Below the pieces are notes generated by a model that was not told the DNA's origin, did no database searches, and was given only the letters and a program-made list of their open reading frames with translations. Shown one piece after another: positions 9,803 to 15,442 of a stretch of DNA of 27,299 nucleotides. The stretch covers positions 1-27,299 of the IMG/VR virus record IMGVR_UViG_3300009182_000263. One strand, 5' to 3'. Numbering within the stretch: the first letter of the stretch is position 1; each line of letters opens with the position of its first letter. Source of the stretch: a virus. A program made the position numbers and the translations under genes.

Positions 9803-11662
9803 TTAGATGAATGTCTTATGCTTTTCTGCCAACATCTCATCGATGTTAACAACAATTCTTTTTCCCATTTCAGCGCGGGATAAGAAAGGATTCTTTAAGT
9901 GGTGCGTTGCGTACTGACCGTAGTTGAGCATCTCACGTGCTCTGATCTCACAGAACCACAGCGCCATCACCATATCGGTCTTGCCTTTAGTAGTTGGCGT
10001 CCAGGTTACAAGTTGTTCAATCAGAGATTTAACGTTTTCTGTTTGGTCACTTGGTAAATGGATTAAGTTATCTCTATGGTGCTTACCATCTGGTTGCTTA
10101 GTACCAAACAGTGTTGCCATAGATGCCACACCGAAACCGGTATCCCACTTGTTGGAACCGGTATGGTGTTCACGAAGGATTACACCACGTGTTGCTAGGT
10201 GCTGACGGATACCTTCGTCTTGCGTTAAGAAAGCCTGGAAAGCGTTCTTCTCAATAATCCACTCACTGGGTCCGTAAAGAGAAGTCCAGTTAATAATAAT
10301 GTCGCGGATCTGCTGAGGCGACGGTCTAGTAATTTTCATAACGTCCACGATGTAGCGTTTAGATGTAGCGCGATCAATGGCGTAGCAAACAGCGGCGGTA
10401 TCGCCGACAATTGCTGGGTCCATACCGCAGATATAGGTAAAGCCATTCAAATCTTTAGGATGACCGGGATGGCCCATCTCAAGGCGACCAGACTTACGCA
10501 TACCGTCAATAGATCCACGAACACACACAGGATCAAAGGCTGCGTTTTCAGATACGTCCTGCTGTTGATAGATCAAAGCCCAGGTACTAGTATCCATAGC
10601 TTGGCGTTCGTTGTATAAGTTACGACCAGACCAACGGGGATATAACCCGTCCTCGTCCTGTTCGTTTATTTCTTGTCCATCAAAGGGAGCATCTGACTTA
10701 GGCCATAGGGTAACCCACTTGTCGGGGTCTTCATCTGGTTCAAGTAATGCTGGCATAGCAAGGTAGGTCCACGGAACAAGACCGCCCGGATAGCGGTCTT
10801 CTTGGCGTAGCTCGCGGTACAGGTCTACTGATGCAACGCGGGTTCCAATAATGATTAACTTACCAGTAGGGTTAAGACGGGATCGCACGTCTTGGGTAAG
10901 CCACTTAATCTGTCGTTCAAAGTCATTAGCGTTAGACATTGTGACTGCGTCGTCTACAATAATCATATCGGCACGCTTACCGTAGATCTGACCACCGATA
11001 CCGACAGCCTCGATGTTTGGGTCTTTTTCACTGGACTCACGAAGCTCATCACCAAAGGTGACGCGGGTTGCTTGCCAGGAAGCGGTCTTAGAGTTAAACC
11101 CTACGCCAGCAGCATAAGCACTTTGGAGGTCTGCATACATAGGATGCGTTAGTCTTTGCTTGATGGCGTAGAGAAAGTCAGCAGCTAGTCGCTGGGTCTG
11201 GGACACAATTAGAACACGGAAGTTGGGATTGCGTGCTACTTGCCAGGTGACGTAGTCAACTGTAATGGTCATTGACTTGGCGTGGTTAGGCGGAATGTTT
11301 ACAAGGATGCGGTTATTAGCCACACCCTTTTCAAACTTCATACTGGGATGTAACCATCTTGGCTCTCTGCCTTCGATGACATCTACAATGTTCATCTGGT
11401 GCGGAAAGGTCCGGCTGTGTAGGAAGCGTTGACGAAATTCTTGGAATGAGATGTCGTGGACATCCCCGCCTTGGAACTGCTTGTCCTTCAAACCCAAACG
11501 GGTTCGGTCAATCTTGTCTGCAAAAACTTTGTCGGTACGACGGTAGTACTCATAAGTCTTCATAGACTTACCAGCTGAGCCGCAAGCGGCGTCAATGGTC
11601 ATACCTTCTGCTACGCATCCTAAGATGATGCGCTTGGCTATATCTGCTGAGTTCTCAGCCAC
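9803..11662 (-). CDS. terL: Terminase large subunit with N-terminal helix-turn-helix extension (619 aa)
   Basis: ATP-driven motor and nuclease that packages DNA into the prohead. Residues 1-50 look like a helix-turn-helix of the kind found in small terminases or homeodomain-like modules (IAKRIILGCVAEGMTIDAAC). The ATPase follows: an atypical Walker A at about 124-130 (PPNHAKS) and Walker B at 233-238 (MIIVDD), with a coupling region near IIGTR. The C-terminal RNase H-like nuclease shows the expected acidic triad at D415 (GMDPAI), E471 (IIEKN) and D563 (KTDMVM). Start GTG 11662 follows GGAG with a six-base spacer. No separate small-terminase gene is seen nearby, so the N-terminal domain may supply DNA recognition, which is inference. 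Confidence 0.92.
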   Translation of the reverse strand: MAENSADIAKRIILGCVAEGMTIDAACGSAGKSMKTYEYYRRTDKVFADKIDRTRLGLKDKQFQGGDVHDISFQEFRQRFLHSRTFPHQMNIVDVIEGREPRWLHPSMKFEKGVANNRILVNIPPNHAKSMTITVDYVTWQVARNPNFRVLIVSQTQRLAADFLYAIKQRLTHPMYADLQSAYAAGVGFNSKTASWQATRVTFGDELRESSEKDPNIEAVGIGGQIYGKRADMIIVDDAVTMSNANDFERQIKWLTQDVRSRLNPTGKLIIIGTRVASVDLYRELRQEDRYPGGLVPWTYLAMPALLEPDEDPDKWVTLWPKSDAPFDGQEINEQDEDGLYPRWSGRNLYNERQAMDTSTWALIYQQQDVSENAAFDPVCVRGSIDGMRKSGRLEMGHPGHPKDLNGFTYICGMDPAIVGDTAAVCYAIDRATSKRYIVDVMKITRPSPQQIRDIIINWTSLYGPSEWIIEKNAFQAFLTQDEGIRQHLATRGVILREHHTGSNKWDTGFGVASMATLFGTKQPDGKHHRDNLIHLPSDQTENVKSLIEQLVTWTPTTKGKTDMVMALWFCEIRAREMLNYGQYATHHLKNPFLSRAEMGKRIVVNIDEMLAEKHKTFI

Positions 11663-11735
11663 TTAGATCTCCTAGTACCGGACGGGCCGGAATAGATTTC
11701 ATTTATACTAGGGAAGTTGATTATACTGGGCATTG

Positions 11736-11763
11736 TCTCACATAGTGAGATCTACTAGTAGAT
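11736..11763. promoter_or_regulatory. Two adjoining dyads upstream of the terminase gene
   Basis: TCTCA-catag-TGAGA (11736-11750) directly abuts a perfect 14-bp palindrome, ATCTACTAGTAGAT (11750-11763). They lie about 75-100 bp upstream of the terminase start on the minus strand. Perfect palindromes of this size are typical operator or protein-binding sites. A terminase-recognition or regulator-binding site is inference. Confidence 0.4.
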
Positions 11764-11792
11764 AGAACTCACCCTACTAAAAAGCACCGCAG

Positions 11793-11887
11793 CGGGAGTA
11801 AACTCCCGAACAAGCTACAGCGTAGTGAGGGGTAAGTACCGCTTCGGCCTAGGGGCCTACGCGGAGGGTTTAACCCCGTAGCGTAGG
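11793..11887. other. Cluster of stable stem-loops (possible structured RNA or origin structure)
   Basis: CGGGAG-TAAA-CTCCCG (11793-11808) is a perfect 6-bp stem with a four-base loop. A second hairpin pairs CCTACGC (11856-11862) with GCGTAGG (11881-11887) and encloses a GGG-TTTA-CCC core. Further short pairs lie between (CTAC-AGC-GTAG near 11815-11825 and GGTA-AG-TACC at 11831-11840). On the minus strand the first hairpin is followed by CTGCGGTGCTTTTT, which resembles an intrinsic-terminator tail. The segment could therefore be a small minus-strand RNA or leader. It does not fold as a tRNA. Confidence 0.4.
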
Positions 11888-12247
11888 GTCGTAAACTGGA
11901 CCTCTTCCCCACTTTACTCCCCTACTATATATAAGGCAGGAAATTTTAACCATTTCCCGCTTTTGGTACTGTGACCTTACTCACACATACTATAACCGCA
12001 GGTCAGAGCGGTATTGATCCCAGCTGATTAGGGAGATTCACTTTAGGAAATATATTTATTTGGGGAGTATACATACCACCGCGCTGCTGGTTTAACACCT
12101 GGGGTCGCGGTTTTCGGGGCAGACGGGGCAAGGTTGAGGGTTGGACACGGCAAGGGCAGACTGTCTACGGTGTTTTGCTAAGCATAGACGGGCTGACAGT
12201 ACCCTCGGCACACTCTTACTCTCTCCCCTAATTGTTTAACTATGCGC

Positions 12248-12442
12248 TAACCCTTGCAGCTTTAACCCTTGCAGCTGCTAACCGGTGACCTAATCGCCTA
12301 ACCTTGTCCGGTGATCTAGTGCCATAACCCGCTAACTATTACCCGCTAACTATTAGACATAACGCGCCTAATTGTCTACCGTGTTAGGCCATAGATCGTT
12401 ATCTAATCGTTACCTAAATAAGTCACTAAGTTAGACATAACG
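12248..12442. repeat. Short direct repeats, iteron-like
   Basis: Three sets of exact repeats lie within 195 bp. TAACCCTTGCAGCT occurs at 12248-12261 and 12263-12276. ACCCGCTAACTATT is in perfect tandem at 12327-12340 and 12341-12354. TTAGACATAACG occurs at 12353-12364 and 12431-12442. Between them are two near-copies of CCGGTGAYCTA (near 12282 and 12309), and a CTAAC/TAACC core recurs throughout. Clustered direct repeats in a gene-free divergent region are typical of initiator-binding iterons or repressor arrays. No function is proven. Confidence 0.5.
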
Positions 12443-12466
12443 GTATAGTACGTGGTATTTTACTCT

Positions 12467-12501
12467 CATAGAGCTAAACACTTACATAATCAAGCTCTAT
12501 G
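12467..12501. promoter_or_regulatory. Inverted repeat upstream of the first plus-strand small gene
   Basis: Perfect 9-bp arms CATAGAGCT (12467-12475) and AGCTCTATG (12493-12501) are separated by 17 bp and end just before the AAGGG ribosome-binding site of the gene starting at 12518. A weak promoter-like pair (TTTACT at 12459-12464 and TACATAAT at 12483-12490) overlaps the repeat, so it could be an operator. It could equally act as a hairpin in the transcript leader. Confidence 0.4.
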
Positions 12502-12517
12502 GATAAGGGTTAGAACA

Positions 12518-12652
12518 ATGGCTACAACACTACATCTAGGCGATTGTCAAAACGATTGCATTATCTGCGAACATAACTATCACAATGGACAGGACATCTG
12601 CGATGTCTGCGGTAAAGACTTTACATCTAAGACAGAATGGAGAATTGCATAA
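12518..12652 (+). CDS. Mini zinc-ribbon protein (44 aa)
   Basis: The first gene of the rightward block. Start ATG 12518 has AAGGG eight bases upstream; an in-frame ATG at 12452 lies upstream of the promoter-like element and lacks a ribosome-binding site. The product has paired cysteines, CQNDCIIC and CDVCG, spaced like a treble-clef or zinc-ribbon knuckle, followed by a short basic tail (KDFTSKTEWRIA). Metal binding is inferred from the Cys pattern; partner and role are unknown. Its TAA overlaps the next ATG as TAATG, so the next gene is translationally coupled. Confidence 0.7.
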   Translation: MATTLHLGDCQNDCIICEHNYHNGQDICDVCGKDFTSKTEWRIA

Positions 12653-12957
12653 TGACTACCTACGACGAGATTATGGAAGAGATCAAGCAAGAGATTGAAC
12701 AGGGACAGGATCTAGACTCTATCAAGGATCGTGCCTATGAATACGTGGACAATTATGTCCCTGTTTATAACAATAGAATTATAGAAGAGTGGCAAGAGAT
12801 GCCGGGAGATTACGACGATAGAGGATCTGCAGAACTAGGCCATAGAGAAGAGGTTACCATCATCGGCCTAATGACATCCGACTTATACATCTATTACACG
12901 GAGCTTGTTGATCTAGTGCTTAGCGATCTAGAAGAAGAATTGGAGAGTGTAGAGTAA
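12652..12957 (+). CDS. Acidic hypothetical protein typical of actinophage small-gene regions (101 aa)
   Basis: Start ATG 12652 in a TAATG overlap with the zinc-ribbon gene; the in-frame ATG 15 nt earlier is internal to that gene. The protein is strongly acidic (MTTYDEIMEEIKQEIEQGQD at the start, DLEEELESVE at the end) with a central segment, YVPVYNNRIIEEWQEMP, that resembles a motif I associate with unnamed actinophage proteins. The charge pattern would suit a DNA mimic or a regulator that binds a basic partner, but I cannot assign a function. It is coupled to the downstream membrane peptide by another TAATG. Confidence 0.7.
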   Translation: MTTYDEIMEEIKQEIEQGQDLDSIKDRAYEYVDNYVPVYNNRIIEEWQEMPGDYDDRGSAELGHREEVTIIGLMTSDLYIYYTELVDLVLSDLEEELESVE

Positions 12958-13127
12958 TGAAATACCTAACCCGTCGCGGATGGATTGTTCTTGTTATCTT
13001 GCCCGCGCTTATCGTAATCGCCGGGCTTGTGTGGATCTCCGGGCACGTGTGGTACGTGCCTAGCGATACCGGCGGACACTATTGTTTTGACACAATGGTC
13101 AATTGTTACGCCGATAGCTTTCACTAG
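12957..13127 (+). CDS. Small single-span membrane protein (56 aa)
   Basis: Start ATG 12957 overlaps the preceding stop (TAATG). A short basic N-terminus (MKYLTRRG) precedes a clear hydrophobic segment, WIVLVILPALIVIAGLVWIS (residues 9-28), so the topology is probably N-in with a short outside domain. The external part has two cysteines (YCFDTMVNC) that could form a disulfide. It ends just before an intercistronic hairpin. It could be a superinfection-exclusion or membrane-associated early protein; that is speculation. Confidence 0.65.
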   Translation: MKYLTRRGWIVLVILPALIVIAGLVWISGHVWYVPSDTGGHYCFDTMVNCYADSFH

Positions 13128-13140
13128 GTAGGTGACTATC

Positions 13141-13163
13141 CTCTCCCGGGCTATCCGGGAGAG
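13141..13163 (+). other. Intercistronic hairpin A
   Basis: CTCTCCCGG (13141-13149) pairs perfectly with CCGGGAGAG (13155-13163) over a five-base loop, 14 bases after the stop of the membrane-peptide gene. There is no downstream T tract, so it is not an ordinary intrinsic terminator. A related hairpin occurs at 13677-13700. An RNA-processing, stability or attenuation element is likely. Confidence 0.5.
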
Positions 13164-13212
13164 AGGTAGCCGGTACCTAGCCGGGAATTACTAAGAGAAT
13201 AAGGGTTAAGTA

Positions 13213-13353
13213 ATGAATAAGAAGACACACGTAAAGCTCGTGGACATAGAGACCCGCGAGGTAATGGGAGAGGGAGACCTCACCCCTGCAGCTGTTAAGC
13301 GATTGATTAAGCATTATAAGACTTTTGGATACTATTTAGAGGTGGTGGCGTAA
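13213..13353 (+). CDS. Small basic hypothetical protein (46 aa)
   Basis: ATG 13213 follows AAGGG seven bases upstream. The product starts MNKKTHVKLVDIETREVMGE and is Lys-rich, with predicted strand-strand-helix character and no Cys. It is the first gene after hairpin A, and its TAA overlaps the next ATG (TAATG). No family recognised. Gene confidence comes from the ribosome-binding site and exact coupling. Confidence 0.6.
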   Translation: MNKKTHVKLVDIETREVMGEGDLTPAAVKRLIKHYKTFGYYLEVVA

Positions 13354-13523
13354 TGGCTAAGTTAGAGCTGCTAGTAGAGCGCGACGGTAATCACATCCTA
13401 GGCAACTTTTGGCGTGTAGTTGCGTACAAGGGAGAGAGCAGACTAGGGGAGAAGATTTACGCCGGTTACACTAAGCGCGAGGCTATGTCCCTAGCGCGTA
13501 ATTACTTTACAGGGAGAAAATAA
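13353..13523 (+). CDS. Small basic hypothetical protein (56 aa)
   Basis: Starts in a TAATG overlap with the 46-residue gene and ends in a TAATG overlap with the next. The product begins MAKLELLVERDGNHILGNFW, then RVVAYKGESRLGEKIYAGYT, and ends in a helix KREAMSLARNYFTGRK. It resembles a small alpha/beta domain, possibly nucleic-acid binding given its basic C-terminus. No named family recognised. Confidence 0.6.
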   Translation: MAKLELLVERDGNHILGNFWRVVAYKGESRLGEKIYAGYTKREAMSLARNYFTGRK

Positions 13524-13651
13524 TGCGTAAAGTCTTAGAAAATGGGATAAACGTCTGCCTACCTTGTGGAGACGGTTTAGATGGTGCAATTATAGATTAT
13601 GAGATAGAGAGAAACGAAACAGATCCCGATTGCGATGTCTGCAATAAGTAG
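13523..13651 (+). CDS. Mini zinc-ribbon protein (42 aa)
   Basis: Coupled by TAATG to the gene before it. The 42 residues contain two Cys pairs, CLPC (residues 12-15) and CDVC (37-40), separated by an acidic linker (GDGLDGAIIDYEIERNETDP). The arrangement looks like a zinc knuckle, one of several in this block. It has a net acidic charge, so protein binding is more plausible than DNA binding. Its stop is 26 nt before hairpin B. Confidence 0.6.
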   Translation: MRKVLENGINVCLPCGDGLDGAIIDYEIERNETDPDCDVCNK

Positions 13652-13676
13652 CGGTAGAGTACGGTAGGCTTGTTAT

Positions 13677-13700
13677 CCTTTCCCGCGGTAGCGGGAGAGG
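13677..13700 (+). other. Intercistronic hairpin B
   Basis: The stem pairs CCTTTCCCGC with GCGGGAGAGG around a GGTA loop, with one G-U pair in a 10-bp helix. Like hairpin A it follows TTATC/CTATC, contains the CCCG...CGGGAGAG core, is followed by AGGTAG, and lacks a T tract. It sits between the 42-residue zinc-ribbon gene and the gene starting at 13744. Confidence 0.5.
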
Positions 13701-13743
13701 GTAAGAGGTAGATCGCCTCAACACTAATAAGGGAGAAAGTAAA

Positions 13744-14031
13744 ATGAAAGTAACCTGTAAAGAGAGAGAGCTGCAAAGCTACGTTAAGAGTATAGAGATT
13801 GAGGTAGAGGGAGAGACTTACCTTGCAGACCTTACTTATGATAGTTACAGCGGATACACGCTGCAATTTATTAGTAAAGAGGGAAAGATAATTGACTCTC
13901 CGCAATGGGCATTAGACTATGAAAAGCAGATCGAACCGGGGCATTGGCGCTCACTAGAGTATGACTTAGATGAGGCCAGCGGTAATTGGGAATTCGTAAC
14001 CGACGTAATGAGACAGGAGATCACACTATGA
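13744..14031 (+). CDS. Acidic hypothetical protein (95 aa)
   Basis: ATG 13744 has a strong GGGAGAAAG ribosome-binding site and follows hairpin B. The protein starts MKVTCKERELQSYVKSIEIE, is rich in Glu, Asp, Tyr and Ser, and seems to be mainly beta-strand in its first half (EIEVEGETYLADLTYDSYSG), ending in a helix. It has a single Cys and no metal site. No recognised family. Its TGA overlaps the next ATG by 4 nt (ATGA). Confidence 0.65.
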   Translation: MKVTCKERELQSYVKSIEIEVEGETYLADLTYDSYSGYTLQFISKEGKIIDSPQWALDYEKQIEPGHWRSLEYDLDEASGNWEFVTDVMRQEITL

Positions 14032-14162
14032 AATACGAATGTGAAGTGTGCGGACACGGTGAGTACCTTGTGCTTGTGATGAGCGTGGGAGACGTAGTGT
14101 GCGAGGGCTGCGGACAATGGCAAGACGCAGAATTTAACGACGTGTGGGAGAGAGTGAGCTAA
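14028..14162 (+). CDS. Mini zinc-ribbon protein (44 aa)
   Basis: Starts in an ATGA overlap. The sequence MKYECEVCGHGEYLVLVMSV...VVCEGCGQW has the pattern C-x2-C-G ... C-x2-C-G of a classic zinc ribbon with two beta-hairpin knuckles, followed by an acidic tail (QDAEFNDVWERVS). Zinc binding is a strong inference; the role is unknown. It is coupled to the next gene by TAATG. Confidence 0.7.
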   Translation: MKYECEVCGHGEYLVLVMSVGDVVCEGCGQWQDAEFNDVWERVS

Positions 14163-14365
14163 TGAGTTACGAACCCGATTGGAATGACCCTGTATTTTAT
14201 GCGGAAGAATTTGAGGACACTATTAAATGCTTTATCTGCGGTGACCCGTTAGATCGAGATGACATAGTGTGGGCAGATGAAGAGGGGCAGATAGGGAAAG
14301 AGGGCAACGATACAGCGTGGTGCGTACCGTGCTTACCATCAGAAAAGGGAGACAACAATGAATGA
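14162..14365 (+). CDS. Acidic mini zinc-ribbon protein (67 aa)
   Basis: Start ATG 14162 in TAATG; an in-frame ATG 18 nt earlier lies inside the preceding gene and is unlikely. The product has CFIC (residues about 23-26) and CVPC (about 54-57), a zinc-ribbon pattern with a long acidic connection (DPLDRDDIVWADEEGQ). It has a highly acidic N-terminus (YEPDWNDPVFYAEEFED). Partner unknown. It overlaps the next gene by 8 nt. Confidence 0.65.
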   Translation: MSYEPDWNDPVFYAEEFEDTIKCFICGDPLDRDDIVWADEEGQIGKEGNDTAWCVPCLPSEKGDNNE

Positions 14366-14516
14366 AGAATACCTACGGGCTAAGTTTAACTTATGCCTAG
14401 ATCAATCTGAGAAAAACATCAAAGAGGAAGACATAGCCAACGCGATTAAGAACTTAGAGCGTGCCAACAGGGCAATGGCTCGTATCTTTAACTTAGAGGA
14501 GGAAGAGAATGAATAA
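14358..14516 (+). CDS. Small helical acidic protein (52 aa)
   Basis: ATG 14358 follows AAGGGAG with a seven-base spacer and overlaps the preceding stop. The product is almost wholly helical by composition: MNEEYLRAKFNLCLDQSEKN, then KEEDIANAIKNLERANRAMA, ending LEEEENE. Leu/Ile/Ala heptad spacing suggests a short coiled coil and possible oligomer. No recognised family. It overlaps the next gene by 8 nt (ATGAATAA). Confidence 0.6.
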   Translation: MNEEYLRAKFNLCLDQSEKNIKEEDIANAIKNLERANRAMARIFNLEEEENE

Positions 14517-14661
14517 GGTAACAGGCTTTACTATCTTTAATAAGCAAACAGGACAGAAGTTAGCAACGCTTCCCTTAACTATCCCTATCGGTGCAACAGT
14601 AGAGGCGTACGAGAGAGACGGACACAGCGTGAGCTGGGGTTGGGAGGAGAATAATGAGTAA
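14509..14661 (+). CDS. Small hypothetical protein (50 aa)
   Basis: ATG 14509 has GAGGAGGAAGAG upstream within the end of the previous gene. The product MNKVTGFTIFNKQTGQKLAT ... ERDGHSVSWGWEENNE looks like a small beta-rich domain with an acidic, Trp-containing tail. No Cys or catalytic motif. It overlaps the next gene by 8 nt, so the run stays translationally coupled. Unrecognised. Confidence 0.6.
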   Translation: MNKVTGFTIFNKQTGQKLATLPLTIPIGATVEAYERDGHSVSWGWEENNE

Positions 14662-14896
14662 CATCTACACCATACACCCACCAAAATCTGATCTAATCCT
14701 ATTCTATGAAGTCTTGACACCCAACGGAGAGAATGAATGGGGAGGGGCGAACGCTGAGCACGCTATCGAATGGCTATCTCGTGCTCCCTCCGGCTCCCGA
14801 GTGCTAGTATCTGCTTGGGATAGTGATGAGGAGGACGCTCATCTAGTAGGTCAAACGCTAGACATAACAGAGATCGTGAGGGCAGCTAGTTTATGA
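14654..14896 (+). CDS. Acidic hypothetical protein (80 aa)
   Basis: ATG 14654 follows GGGAGGAG by about 5 nt. The protein (MSNIYTIHPPKSDLILFYEV ... DSDEEDAHLVGQTLDITEIV) appears to be a compact alpha/beta domain with two strands, a helix (NAEHAIEWLSRAP) and two more strands. No Cys, no catalytic motif. It overlaps the next gene by 4 nt (ATGA). Function unknown. Confidence 0.65.
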   Translation: MSNIYTIHPPKSDLILFYEVLTPNGENEWGGANAEHAIEWLSRAPSGSRVLVSAWDSDEEDAHLVGQTLDITEIVRAASL

Positions 14897-15171
14897 AAGA
14901 AGTCAGTGGCAAACAAGCCATTCATTACCGTAATTACAGACGGGCGAGAGACAAAGCCTTAGTGCGCCTTGCTCATCTGTATCCAGACACGTATAAGCAA
15001 CTGCTTGACGAACAAAGGAGTTTTGATGAGCAAGAAGGCACTACTTGGAGTATTGCTAGTGATAGTAAGCTCACTATTACTACACGCACACGTGCGAACG
15101 CCGTCCCTGATGTCGCAGGACGTACCGATTATGAAAGCGCGGACGAAGGCAACTATGGAGGAGAAGCGTGA
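14893..15171 (+). CDS. Hypothetical helical protein of an actinophage type (92 aa)
   Basis: Starts in an ATGA overlap. Residues 10-50 form the compact conserved-looking part, YRNYRRARDKALVRLAHLYP then DTYKQLLDEQRSFDEQEGTT, a two-helix pattern that I associate with small unnamed actinophage proteins. Residues 55-92 are low complexity (Thr, Arg, Asp, Glu) and are encoded by DNA that also carries, in another frame, the start and signal peptide of the transglycosylase-like gene at 15026. The tail may therefore be shaped by that second gene. Function unknown. Confidence 0.65.
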   Translation: MKEVSGKQAIHYRNYRRARDKALVRLAHLYPDTYKQLLDEQRSFDEQEGTTWSIASDSKLTITTRTRANAVPDVAGRTDYESADEGNYGGEA

Positions 15172-15442
15172 GAACAAGGCACTTACAGTTAGTTACGCAT
15201 ACGCACTCGGTTACAGTAAGAAGCAAGTCTCTTGCCTTGTCACCTTATGGACCGGTGAGAGCAGGTTTGACCACCTCGCAGACAACAAGCGATCAACAGC
15301 TTACGGAATTGCTCAACTGCTTGGAGAGAAAGATAGCGATCCTAGTATCCAAATCCTCCACGGTATTAGATACATTGGAGCAAGGTACAAAAGCAATTCG
15401 TGCCTCGCACTTAGACACCACCAACGAAAACACTGGTACTAG
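15026..15442 (+). CDS. Secreted lytic-transglycosylase-like (lysozyme-fold) protein (138 aa)
   Basis: The start is ATG 15026, with GGAG five bases upstream; an in-frame ATG at 14969 has no ribosome-binding site and would put a polar stretch before the signal peptide. Residues 1-22 (MSKKALLGVLLVIVSSLLLH) form a signal peptide or membrane anchor. Residues 52-138 match the SLT/lysozyme-like pattern of small actinobacterial and phage peptidoglycan hydrolases: catalytic Glu78 in TGESRF, then AYGIAQLL, a GIRYIGARY helix, and a terminal CLALRHHQRKHWY. It probably cleaves glycan strands outside the membrane. It overlaps the preceding gene by 146 nt in a different frame and touches the methyltransferase start (TAGTG). 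It sits far from the holin/endolysin genes. Confidence 0.75.
   Translation: MSKKALLGVLLVIVSSLLLHAHVRTPSLMSQDVPIMKARTKATMEEKRENKALTVSYAYALGYSKKQVSCLVTLWTGESRFDHLADNKRSTAYGIAQLLGEKDSDPSIQILHGIRYIGARYKSNSCLALRHHQRKHWY

Larger units (their letters stand above)
11663..12517. other. Large gene-free region between divergent gene blocks
   Basis: About 850 bp without a credible coding region: ATG is almost absent and no frame has a ribosome-binding site. It separates the leftward terminase operon from the rightward small-gene operon, so it must hold the promoters for at least one of them. Its left part is rich in dyads and stable stem-loops (11736-11887). It has an AT-rich patch near 11924-11950 (CTATATATAAGG) and another at 12050-12060. 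The right part carries short tandem direct repeats (12248-12442) and an inverted repeat just before the first plus-strand gene. This combination is what one expects of an origin plus control region; the function is inferred. Confidence 0.7.

Noticed and set aside
9924-10205. 93-codon plus-strand frame opposite terminase
   Set aside because: No ribosome-binding site, no domain, and the terminase motifs on the other strand are clear.
11776-11890. Possible tRNA in the structured intergenic segment
   Set aside because: No acceptor-stem pairing with D-, anticodon- and T-arms in the right order; only independent hairpins.
12248-12442. CRISPR array
   Set aside because: Repeats are short, occur only twice each, and have no uniform spacers.
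13597-14123. Minus-strand frames opposite the mini-gene block
   Set aside because: They run antisense to genes with good ribosome-binding sites and zinc-ribbon patterns, and have shadow-like composition.
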